From the NCBI RefSeq assembly GCF_010183535.1, contig NC_071331.1, positions 17,484,001 to 17,548,000 of the forward strand: a stretch of 64,000 bases of DNA, written 5' to 3'. Each line of letters opens with the position of its first letter. Within the stretch, counting starts at the first letter, position 1. The notes beneath the pieces were generated by a model. It ran no database searches. It was given only the letters and a program-made list of their open reading frames with translations, and had not been told where the DNA came from. The stretch comes from Caenorhabditis remanei (taxonomy: Eukaryota > Nematoda > Chromadorea > Rhabditida > Rhabditidae). The translations under genes and the position numbers were made by a program. Below are positions 12,431 to 23,600 of this stretch, piece by piece.

Positions 12431-12698
12431 AACTTCTCGCATATTTCTAGAATCTTGTAGATCTTCAGTTTTTAAATGACCGGTTGTTATCACTCTTCCC
12501 GTTTCTAGTATTTTCTTCTCAAAAACGCAGTTACGTTGTTCATTTTTTTCTCAGTTAATGTGTATTATTCAGTTAAACGAGGATTATCTGGAATTCTGGT
12601 AAGTCAGAGGTTCAGACTGATCTTTCAAAAAAGTTTTTTCTCTCAAATCAAAACTTGTAATCAGAAACTTGTTACCAAAGAATTGAATTTTCTCGTGC

Positions 12699-12704
12699 AA
12701 TAAA
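12699..12704 (+). terminator. polyadenylation signal of the bestrophin gene
   Basis: AATAAA lies 269 bases after the bestrophin stop codon and is the first clear signal on this strand. Confidence 0.45.
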
Positions 12705-13787
12705 TATTTTCTCTTGACTGTTTTAATGTTTGAAGCTATTTCAATTATTGTAGAAGTACCGAAAAAATGAGGAAATGTTGGAACTAAAGAAAAATCTCAA
12801 AATCTCTGGTATGGAGAACTCGAACCATCTGCTCTCGATAAAACATTCAAATTGCAAATAGAAATTTGACTGTCTGATAGAGGGACTACTGTAGATTCTA
12901 ACTTTGTCAATATATGCAACATAACAGTTTGAACTCGTAAAAACTGTTTCATTATTCAAAACTTCAACCAGTGTTTTATAGTCTGTCCGTTTAGAAACCA
13001 CGTGCAATAAAGTGTTCCCTTCCTTCACTTTTTTTCGTTCGAAGCTATCAGCTATTCTGTTGCGCAACGTCTCCGTTCACTCCACCTCTTCACTTCTCCC
13101 CCCAACAATTAGACCTCTCTTTCGACCACTAAAAATGGAAAAGAACTTTACAATTACTCTCAATTCTTATCGCCCTCTTCTTCTTTCTCTTCTTCATAGT
13201 TTTTTTCAGAGAAAAAGGAGAAGAAGAAACACACAGAAGTGATTTTTTGTGATGTCTCAGGTGTCCAATCGGCCCTTTCCCGATTCATTTCAAAACAATC
13301 GTGAAACGTCTTCAGTTCCTTTTTCTCTTCTCTTTCTCGAGTTGACACTAGAATAATTTGAAGTCAAATCAGTTCCTCCAAAAAAACCCAATTCAATACT
13401 TTTACTTGATCTATTTTCTGTTTCATTTCTCATCTCGTTGTTATTCTTATTTTCTCTTTTTTTGCTACCACATCTGAAGAGAATTCCAGTTACAGTCTCT
13501 GAACGAAAAAGGACTTTCGCTTTTTTTATATTCAGACGGATCTGAAAAACAAGAAGCAACATTTGGGAAGGAGGTGTACAAATACATCTAGAATATATCT
13601 CCTCTTTATACCTTCGCTTTCTTCCAAATCAAAACAACTTTCGATGTCGTTCAGAATACAGAATCTCACCCCCTTTCCCTCTTTTCCCTCTTATTCATCT
13701 CATTGAACCATTTTCAGACTTGTTTCATTCGAGAATCCTCTTTTTCTTACTCTTTCTCATTCTGTTTCCCAAATCCAGACTTTCAGA
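12705..13787. other. intergenic region upstream of the PAI-only Pax gene
   Basis: The stretch is pyrimidine-rich (TCTTCTT and TTTCTCTC runs between about 13160 and 13760), as often seen 5' of nematode genes. It ends in an acceptor (ACTTTCAG, ending at 13786) one base before the next ATG. No gene is supported. Confidence 0.4.
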
Positions 13788-16540
13788 ATGATAGACGCTC
13801 ACTGTTGTGATCCCGAACAGTGTGGCTCTTCGGTTATAGATATTTCAACTCCACACACGTTGCAAAGAGATTTCAATAATTGGCTCAATGTAAGTTTATT
13901 TTCTGAGTACTCAAATTTCCTGAAAGCTATGGCTACTGTAGTGAAAGTCCCAACACAAATGCATTACCTATCAAGTTCGCTCCAACTAAACCAAAAATTT
14001 TGAACGGTTTTTATTATTTTTCATTTCATTTGGAGGCCATCCAGAGCGCACTTGCCATCTGGCCATTCTTTTATAAAAAAAATTCCAGATCACCTGATCC
14101 TCTCTTTACCTGAAAACAGTCTAGTTGTTCTAACATCGAACTAAATAAACTTTGATTCTCCTCTCGTATACAACCTACTAAAATTGGCAAATGACTAGCG
14201 GTCTCTGGTTGTTTTATACCGTTTATGATCCTTTTCGTAGCTTCCGGCATCTCACGTAAACTCCGTGGTTTTTGAATGTCACGAAACAATTATGAACAGA
14301 TAAATTCGTTCTTGGATAAATTTATATGTTTGAATGATGTCATTTAATGAAAGAGTGATAAACTGTAATTACAGTAATGAAGTAGTTAAGAAGATACCAG
14401 TTTCTATATACTATTTTCTAAATGAAATCATGAATCATTGAGCTTTTGTACCTCTACGTCATAATGTTATGAACATGAGGTTCCAAAACTGTTCAAAACA
14501 CTTTGAACTATCAGAAAACTGTATTACCGAACTCACATGACACGAAAACTATTTCAGCAAGTTATGGTTGTAAACTTAGGAAATAGGTAGTCTATGGCCG
14601 TTCTGCAAAATCAGAACTTTCCTGATCTTTGCCAAGATTCATCTTGAGAATTGTTCTATCAGAACGTGCGAGCACTTCACATTTTTTGAAACATCTATTT
14701 CTAATTTTCAGGGCGTTGAAGTTCCGAATTCCTACGAATCCCAACAATGTGACTCCTCCTCATCTGCAGATGACTCTGGATCCAAGACCTCTTCCCCTAA
14801 TCCAATGCAATCCAACACCTCCCAAGACGGTAGAAAAAACAGGAAAAAAGGTATTCGAACCCAACGAGATCCATCATTTACTTCTTCAGGTACAAACCTA
14901 TACGGTCGACCGTATTGCCCTGGTCGACCGTTGTCAATGGAAGAGAGAACTCGAATAATTCAATTACATAACAACGGAATGAAAGTTAGTTTTGAATGAC
15001 TTGGCAGCGTGCCAGTTTTTCTTGATTTCAGGTTAATGCCATCTCCAAATCTCTTTGTATTTCTCATGGATGTGTGAGCAAGATTATCAGTCGGTGAGTA
15101 GAATCTAGTAGACCACATGTTACCTACAAATAAACTTCAAGTGAGTTCTTTTCTCGTCATTCTTCTCAACATTGTGATGTTCCTTTTGAAAAGAGAACGT
15201 TTCTTTTTTGGTTGAATTGAACTTGATTAGGTATTCAGAAAAGAAAAAGAATGTCTGAATAGTGTTCTTTGAATAAAAAAGATAGAATAACCTACAAGGT
15301 TTGTTAGATTGGCGAGGTTAAGATTAGAATAAACTGCATTCGTTTTTTAAAAGGAGGTTTTTGGATAGAGGGGTCTGAAAGATAACGAAAATAACGAAGA
15401 GGTTGACCACTCTTTTGTGAAATAGATTAAAAAATCGACATAAAGTCACCCAGATCTTACAAAGAAGTTAGAAATTCACAGTGATTGGTTTCAATGATAA
15501 GGTCCACGGTCTCCCACACTGCGAAATAGGCCTGCAAGAAACGTGAAGAAGCCGATTTTTTCACGCTTTAGTTCAATTCTTTGATTTTTTGCACTGAAAA
15601 TGCAGTATTTTTCAGGTTTTCAGACGGGACAATGAAAGAAAAAAAAGGTTCCCTTTTTAGGCAAAAACATTTTCGAACAAAAATTACAAAAAATGTACTC
15701 GAGGATGCTCTGAAACTGTTATAATTTTTGAAAACAAATCATACTTTTTCGAAAATCGGCTCTTCTGTATCAAAAAAGTAATTTTCTTACCAAAATTAAC
15801 GTGTTGTGGCTCAAAACCTGAAAAATACTGCATTTTCAGTGCAAAAAATAAAAGAGTTGAATTAAAACGTTAAAAAATCGGCCTCACATTTCTTTCAGTT
15901 CTTTTCGCAGTGTGTGAGACCGTGAGGTCTTCAAGTTTAGTGGTCTACAAAGACGGGACATGTGCTTAAATCATTGACAATTTCCACAGTTAATAGAGAG
16001 AATGGATGAGTTAATACAAACTGACTTTTGCTACATTTTCCGGGGATTCTTTTTCTGAAAACTGGTATTTTGCATCAATTCTGATTTGTTCCATCCCTTC
16101 CCACCAAAGTTTCAAAAATCAGTCACAAAATAGGGTATCACACTCCCCTCGTTCACAAAGAAATATAACTTTCACTTCATACCAAATACTTATCATATTA
16201 ACTGCATTTTTAAAAGTATTCGGTAAATATGATCAGTCTTTGCTACCCTGAACCCTTCTTTTGAAACTACAGATTTCGAGCGACCGGTGTCTTGCTACCT
16301 GCGTGTTCTCCAGAGCAACGGAAATCCAGAAAACGAAAATCATCGATGGAGGGATCGTCAATGGAGCAGAGTTTCATTCCGGTTTTTGTATCGGTTAGTC
16401 CTCCAAATTCCCTATTTTTTCTGTAATTCTGTAATATTCAGATGCAAGACGCGAACGGAAATGAGTATCTCAACGAATATTATAGTCTTCCGGTGAACCA
16501 AAACGATAGTTCCGGTTACGATTATCCGGTTTCAATTTGA
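13788..16540 (+). CDS. PAI-subdomain-only paired (npax-type) transcription factor
   Basis: Five exons (13788-13889, 14712-14984, 15032-15093, 16273-16393, 16442-16540) join in phase to 218 residues. Residues of about 94-152 form the N-terminal (PAI) half of a paired domain. It includes a GRPLSMEERTRIIQL helix, a second helix, and the recognition helix ISHGCVSKIISRF, whose SHGCVSKI core is a hallmark of Pax proteins. No RED subdomain, octapeptide or homeodomain follows. The rest is a basic stretch (RKSRKRK) and a short tyrosine- and asparagine-rich tail. A serine-rich segment with RKNRKKG precedes the domain. C. elegans has several such PAI-only proteins (npax genes), and this is probably one orthologue. 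It should bind DNA in the nucleus; targets are unknown. The ATG follows ACTTTCAG by one base, the classic spliced-leader arrangement. The 1.2 kb intron 3 carries a fold-back repeat. Confidence 0.85.
15501..15930. repeat. long fold-back repeat in intron 3 of the npax-type gene
   Basis: Arms of about 125 bases are inverted copies. The left arm (GGTCTCCCACACTGCGAA ... AAATGCAGTATTTTTCAGG) matches the reverse complement of the right arm (CCTGAAAAATACTGCATTT ... TTCGCAGTGTGTGAGACC). They are separated by about 175 AT-rich bases. The outer GGTCTC(C/A)CA motif is also the outer end of the fold-back at 1112-1385, suggesting related elements. Confidence 0.8.
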
Positions 16541-16691
16541 TATTTCATTATGATTCCTTCTTAATTCCATCTGATCTCCAAACGTCTTCTTTCACTTTTC
16601 TTTTTCGAATCATTATTAGAGACTGGTCGTTTTAACAATAGAACTGTTTTATTTGACAGTACATTATCAAATTTCTCTCTCTCACGAAAAT

Positions 16692-16697
16692 AATAAA
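16692..16697 (+). terminator. polyadenylation signal of the npax-type gene
   Basis: AATAAA lies 152 bases after the TGA at 16538-16540. A few bases further on, at 16719-16729, overlapping TTTATT motifs could be the signal of the convergent minus-strand gene. The two 3' ends may therefore abut or overlap. Confidence 0.45.
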
Positions 16698-16938
16698 AAT
16701 TAGATTTCATTTAATATTTTTATTTTATTTTTGTGCATTTTTGTATTCTGGGATGTCGGGGTTTTTGAAACGAGGACCAAGATCAGGTTGGGGGAGAGAA
16801 AATAACGGATTTTTTGAAAGTGAGAGAGCGAGAGAAATGGTTTTTTGGGGAAGAGGGGAAAACAATAAAAAAAGAAAAAAGGAGATTCTCCATAATATAC
16901 ATATAGAGTCTGGCCCAGCCAGACAATTAAATTTTTCA

Positions 16939-16996
16939 CTCATTTCAGATGGCCTAACTTTTCCAGTAAAAGACATTCTAGGCCATCTGAAATGAG
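16939..16996. other. perfect 17-bp stem hairpin with inner stem
   Basis: CTCATTTCAGATGGCCT at 16939-16955 is the exact reverse complement of 16980-16996. Inside the loop CTTTT and AAAAG can pair around CCAGT, giving a 58-nt hairpin. A smaller hairpin (GTCTGGC / GCCAGAC) lies just upstream at 16907-16923. The fold works on either strand. It could be a structured 3' untranslated element or a small-RNA precursor. Confidence 0.55.
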
Positions 16997-17646
16997 GCAA
17001 TTCATAAGACACAGTAGTAATATTTTGTATTTTTCCAATGTTTCTACTCTACACGAAAACTGGGAAACGACGACGTCTGTGAGATGATTAGATTCTATTT
17101 GACTGAGTATGTATAAATAAAAAAGGGGGCGGGATTAGGGGGATCTCACTCGGAGCCACGTGGAAATTGATCAACAAAACAATGAAAAAAAAAAATGAAA
17201 GGCTCAGCCTTGATTTCAAATCTTGATTATATGTATATAATATTTTTGTAGTATGACAAAACAGATATAGTTCTATTGCATTTTCGGAGAAATGAGGGGG
17301 AGGACAAGAATCTAGAATCACAATTTAAGAAACAAGCAGTGACTACTTGGGGGACTTTTGTAGTGGCAAAAAAACAAATGACTAGCGACTTTTTGAGGAT
17401 GGAAGCGAAGAAAGATATGGGGGGTATACAATAAGAAAAACGACGATATAATAACGAGAAAAAGAAGATCGACGACGAGACAAGAATCGGGAGGAAACGA
17501 AGTAGACGAAGAACGAAGAGAAAAGGCATTTTGTTGAATCATCCGGGATTTGGGGGATTTGAGTTGTAACGGTATGGAACGAAGTAAGGCACACTATGAC
17601 GTGGAGAAACTGGAGGCAACTGACGATGAAGGCGAAGAAGAAGAAT

Positions 17647-20600
17647 CTAATGAGACGGTCGATTTCCGAGATGAATATCATCAAATGGGGGTGTAAATGT
17701 GGATGCGTTCGAGGACGATGTGCTTCCAGGAGCTAATAAGGTTTGTGCTCCGTCCAATTGTTGCTGTTGTTTTGGAGAGCCAGCCTGGAAAAATGGAACA
17801 ATATGAATCGAAGATTTCAGGCGAAAAGGCGCTACTGGTACTGTAGTTATTCAGGTCTTGTCAGTTCGAAATAGTTGAAAACTTGCATTGGCTTTTCCTA
17901 GTTGCTCTCCTCTTCTGATCTACACTCTTGATGCGCATAATGGTAGTCTCGTAGTTTCGAAATCTTCAAAAAAAGAGAATTTCCGCGTTAGAAAGTGATA
18001 TCTGGTGCGCTAGCATTATAAGTTAGTGACATAAAGACAGGGCATTGTTCCCCAATTTTTCAACAAAAAGTGATTAACTTACAAATTCAAAAACGAGCGA
18101 ATCCTCGAAATTGAGATCCTTCGTTCCCTCAATATACTGTCCAATTAACCGCTCAGAATCACAAATATTCAGTGAATTCGTGATGTACAACCCCTCGATA
18201 TTCATTAATAACTCATCATTCTTATCATTTTTCACCGACTCCGGAGTATAAGGTGCGGATCCAGATCGAATTGAAGGATCATGTGGTGGCATCATCGGGT
18301 GACCTGCTCCCGGTGCCATCATTCCACCTGGCATCATTGTTTGTCGTGGAGACGACATATTCAGCATTGATCCCGCGGAGGCAGGATTCTGGAATACCAT
18401 TCCTGGAGTGGCTGGAGTCGCCGGTCCCAGCTGAATCTTGTTGGGACTTTGCATTGAGAACGATGGACTTTGTAACCGTGTCCAGTCTGGAGGAACACTT
18501 CCGGGCATTGGCATTGGACTGAATGGGATGTTCCTTCCGTGCATGTCAGGGAACATTCCTGGCTCTTGTTTCACAATTATTTCAGACTTTATCCGTTTTA
18601 TTGTGTGTGCTCCATTCTCATTCGCATTTGCATCATTCTTCTTTTTCCCTCGCTTTGGTTTATTCTCTTCCAGTTCTCCCGGTCGACAAGCTCCATTCTT
18701 TTCCACAATTAAATCATTGACTCCAGCGGGAACATTTGTTACAACACTCATCAAGAAATAATCCACATTGATATCATCGAATTTGAAGTAAGTATTGCAT
18801 GGCCCACAGTGATATCTCGTCTTGTCCTTATTGTTATGCATCATTTGAGCCAAATCGAATACCACTTTTTTGCAGTCGTGATGTCTCGCAGGAGTGATCA
18901 TTCTCTTCTTCGAAATAGCACAATTCAAACTGACAGAAATTGTTCCAGCTTGTCGTTTTCCAGCCATTTGAGCATCTAAATGTGAAAAATGATTCTGGTG
19001 ATTTCCAATAAATGATTTGTCATTAGCTTGTGATGCAAAATTTCAAAAAAAAAAACTTACACATTTGCTTCTGTTGTTGAGCAATCATACTTCCTTCAGC
19101 AACTCGTTTACCAATCGCTAGTCTTCTCATGTCAGCCATCGGCCTTCTCATAACGAATTCACATGCGTAACTATGAATCTGAAAAATGCTCAAATTGAGT
19201 CAACTGCCAACATCATTTGCAGACAAACCTGTTGATTTCCAACATATCCGAACTGGATCATATTGCTTCCACCCCTTAAAAATTGCTTGATTGGAACTCC
19301 CGTGGCTGCTGATTGATTATGAAGTACACATGTTCCATTCACATATACTTCAAGTCGAGCCTCATTTTCGTTCGCTTGTTTCACCGATGGCCAAACGGAT
19401 AGTATCACATCAGCAGCGGGTGTACTGTAAATTAAAAACTGATGGTTTTTGAATTCTTTGTTAATCTAAATACTTAGAAACTTGAATTTAAAAAAAAACT
19501 AACCGATCTAAGTATGAAAATGCATCTTGGTTAACAATCGCTTCCACTCCATACGTTCCAAATTGGATCTGACCTTCGGAAAGTAGTTCTCTTTCAATAT
19601 GATAACCGGATCCTGTCTCGTATAACAGTCGAATGTCCGGATTCACATATGGCGGAACTGGATTCGGGTGAGCCGTCACCGGGTACTGTTGAGCATGATT
19701 CATTTGTCCGTACACTGATACGGGCGGTGCTCTCATCTGAAGAAACTTGATAAAGAGTTAGAGAGGAGTGAGAAGTGAATAGAAACGAACCATTTGTCCG
19801 AATTGCATTTGTGGGTGTCCGGGCATTTGGGGGTGGCCAGGTGGATATTGAACTGGCATTCTCATCATACCACTGAAATTTGAATATTTATAAAAATTAT
19901 AATTAGATTCAAAAGTGGAGGCGTGAGATTTTTTTTGACGTGGCTTCAATAAAAAAGAAAAAGAAAAAAGAAGAACTAACGGATTTTGTCCCATTGGCAT
20001 TTGTGGATAATCAGGCATCATTCCTGGAGGCCGTCCAGCGGCAGCAGCAGCTCGATTCGCCGCCATCATTCGATGATCATACATAGCATGGTTTCCTTCC
20101 ATCTGTCCATAAGGCAATTGCATCTGTCCAGCAGCATACGACGCCACCATTCCTGGATGTTGTTGTTGTGATGGATTCATTGGACCAGGATAGGGAGCCG
20201 CGGCGCCAGCTCCCGGTTGCATGTGACCGGTCGAGGAGCCCGGTGTGCTCATCGGGACCCCTGGTGGTGCCCACATTGATCTGGAAATAAAGAGAAATAT
20301 TGAGAGAGGCTTAGAGGATTTAGGGAGAAAAACAAGAACAGAAAGGTTAGAAAAACGAGATAGATAGTGGGGGGAGAGGAGGTTAGATAGATAAGATTGA
20401 GTTCAGTTTTAATCGATTTTTTATGGTTGTTTTACACAAAACCGAGATTTGGAAAGAGATGCAAGAATTTCTTAGTTTTAATTTTTTGTTCGTGCAGAGA
20501 ACAATTTCTTACTTGAAAACATTTTTTGCAATCTTTTTTAGGCCAAAACACATTTCGTACTGAAAATTGGTGGAAGAACAGAGAGAAGACAGAAAAGACA

Positions 20601-23600
20601 AAAAAAACATAAATGACAACAATATTGTCAAAAATTTAAGACTGAAAACAGTTTACTTTAATATACGTAGTAGTTGTGACGTTTTGAGAACAAAGAATCT
20701 TTTTTTTGTTGAAAATTTAGGACAATAGAAAAAATGGCTACAGTAATCTAGATTCAAGTTCAAAAATTTAGGATTCTGATATCAAAATGAAAAAGCGGAA
20801 ACGAAAAAGAGAAAGCTCTCTCGAAATGGTTAACATAGAATAACACTTTGTAGGTCAGTAGTGCATGAGTGTTCGACTCCGCCCCCTTGCCCTTGAGGCG
20901 CAGAGAGAAGAATGAGGAGAACGAGTAGGCAGAAGCAGGAGCAATTCAGTTGAGAGATGAAAATGACTGGATCCAGGAAGAGGGAGAGGAAGAAGACAGG
21001 TGAAAATATGGAAAAGGGTATTAGGATTCAGTAGAAAATGATAGTAAGTGTTAGGAGGAATAAGAAGAAGAGTAAAAGAAAAAGAAGAAGATGTTGGAGA
21101 AGACGAAGACGATGATGATGATGAACAAGGAAAAGATGAGAGGTATTAGAGAAATGATGAGAGAGTGTAAAGGTTAGAAGAGACGGGGCGAGACGAGAAG
21201 AGAGGACACCCTCTCCGATCCAATACAAGGAGAGAAGAAGAAGAAGAAGACGACGACGTTTCTGCCTATGCCCCCACCGCACCGCGCGCTCTCTTTCTGT
21301 CCCTCGATTCGCTTACTAACTCGCAGGCACACATAGACACAACACAGCAAAAAGACTCCTCTCTGAGGGGTAGGAGACAGAGAGAGACAGACTTGTCTCT
21401 TCTATTTTACCCTCCCTAAAACACACGAGAGAGAGTGAAAGACCCCACAACGAGACATACGTGCCTCGACGAATGAAGAAGAAGAAGACACGGACGGACG
21501 AAGTAGAATAAGAAGAAGAACTGAGGGTGGTGGTGGTGGTGGTATGGCGTCGTGCCTTCTTTTCACTTTTCTTGGATAGAAAACAAGGAAGAGAAGAGTC
21601 TCTCTTGGAGCAAAGTGCAAAGAGAGCTCGCATCTCGTGATACCGTTTCTTTTTTTGTGGAGAAAAAGAGACGAATCCAGAAAACATCAGAATAAGAGAC
21701 CGCCGGTGGTCACAAGGAGAGGGGAAGACAGAGAACGGAGTTGACCAACCAACAACAAAAAAATATTTGGAATGTTGTTTAGAGGATTTTGGTATACAAC
21801 TCGAAAGTTCTGGGGGAGGAATGGACTGGAATTCGAAGTTTCCAGATGATTTTTATTAGCAAATTGAAATTTTTTATTTCGTTATGGTAGCAGACTTTTT
21901 TTGGAAACTTTTTGAAAAGACGATGTGGGAAAATTGGAGTTTCGACTTCCTCGTGGCCTAGAAAACCAAAAAGGGATAGACAAGATCCGAACACTTATTG
22001 GCGTGAGAAAATCTTGAGAGAGAGACACAAATTTCTGGTAGTTCCCACGGAAAAGTCTACGTAATATGGAAGTTTTTTTTTACTTCTTTTAGATTTTTTA
22101 AGTGACGAGATATCTTATAAATTGCTCAATTTGTTCACTTCTGTTAGGCAAAGAACCAGAAATTCAAAACTTTGAAAAACTACAGTAACCCGAAACTTCA
22201 GATCCTGAATTCGAACGCATACATTTTTTGAGAGTGATGAAAAGAAGGAATGGAGAAGCAGTGTCGTGGCGGCGGCCGGATAAATGTCATGTTCATTAGC
22301 GAAAGTCATCGGCCGTCGCATCTTTTCCATTCCAAATGTGTTCTTTTTTTGTGGAATGAAAAGGAATTTCTCTGTCTCTTTTCCAATGAAATGAACTTCT
22401 CCTGCTGCACTATATATGATCGATTTGTTGTGGAGGGAGAGGAAAAGCAATAAAAAAGAATTCCAGACTTTTTGAGTAAAAAGTAGGAAGGAGAAAAATA
22501 GGAAAAAAAAGAAGGAGAAGAGACTCTTTTATTGTTGATAAGAAGTGCGAAGAGTGTTGAGTGACACCGTTCGATTCGTGTAGAGCGCAGAGAGAATTGA
22601 TTGGAAATATTTTTGGGTTGAAAATAAAAGAAAATGAGAGGACGGGGAAAAGGTTTTGTGGATTCTAATTCCAATATTTTGAGTGTCTTTCTCTCGTTTC
22701 CCTCCTCGAGTCTTTTGCCAAAAGTGGGCGGAGTCTTTGTTTGGTCATATGGAGGTGAAAAAAGGGAAATGAACTAATATAGTTTCAGAACGACCGTAGT
22801 TAGAAGAATAACCAGTTTTCTAGTTGACCTTTCTCTCTCCAAAAATGGTACAAACTGTCTTTTCACAATGTTTTTTTGAACGAATGGACACTCGGGAGGG
22901 AGATCAAAATAGATGATAAAAACTTTCTAATTTCCTATTTTCAGATTAAATCAACTTTCTTGGACAATTAGTTTTTGATAGGTTTCATCCTGATAATCGA
23001 GTGAAAATTAGAAAATTAGAACACAATTTTGTCGGAACTGCAAATATCATATGAAAGTCTTGATGGATGATCAATTATATGTGAGTGCTGAGAACTTCTA
23101 GAATACCTTGACCCTGAGGAATCTAAATCATCATCACTTTCGGTTTTGAACCCACAGACATACCTACGGACAAAGAAGACGCCCTATTCTGAGAATGGCT
23201 TCTTCCTTTCTCTTCTTTTTTCTTATGACGTGGATGAAGATATTCATGATTTCAGAAAAGGAAGAAGATGAAGATGAAAAAGTGATTTGTCACAAAGAAA
23301 GATGTTTTGTTGTTTGTCGTTTTACATCAGTAGGAGTGCTCTCACTCCTCTGCCACTCCCTCTCAAATGACATCTACATTCGGGAAGGCGTGAGCCACCA
23401 TTCCAATTCCAAGAGTCTAAATGGCATCCGTCAGAAGAAGAAGGAGTAAAATGAATGACGTCATGCCTTCTGACACACACCACCCTCGTTCAACGTCTTC
23501 TGTTCTTCATTTTCAGTCAAAAAAAGGAGGGAGAGGAGAAACGAACGAATGGATGGATGAAGCGAAAGACGAAGAAGAAGAAGAAGGCGAACGTTTTGAA

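Larger units (their letters stand above)
16541..17646. other. convergent 3' regions of the npax-type and ZMIZ-like genes
   Basis: This 1.1 kb holds the 3' untranslated regions of the two facing genes. Possible minus-strand poly(A) signals lie at 16719-16729. Two hairpins lie at 16907-16923 and 16939-16996. No further coding region is supported. Confidence 0.5.

Noticed and set aside
12940..12960. CTGTTTCA, the upstream motif of Caenorhabditis 21U-RNA (piRNA) genes
   Set aside because: A handful of copies in the window is near chance expectation for an 8-mer, and several are splice acceptors. No downstream context supports piRNA genes.
18074..18082. TAA at 18074-18076 as the stop of the ZMIZ-like gene
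   Set aside because: GTAAGT at 18077-18082 (minus strand) is an ideal donor, and an in-phase exon ending at 17647 follows a TTTCCAG-type acceptor.
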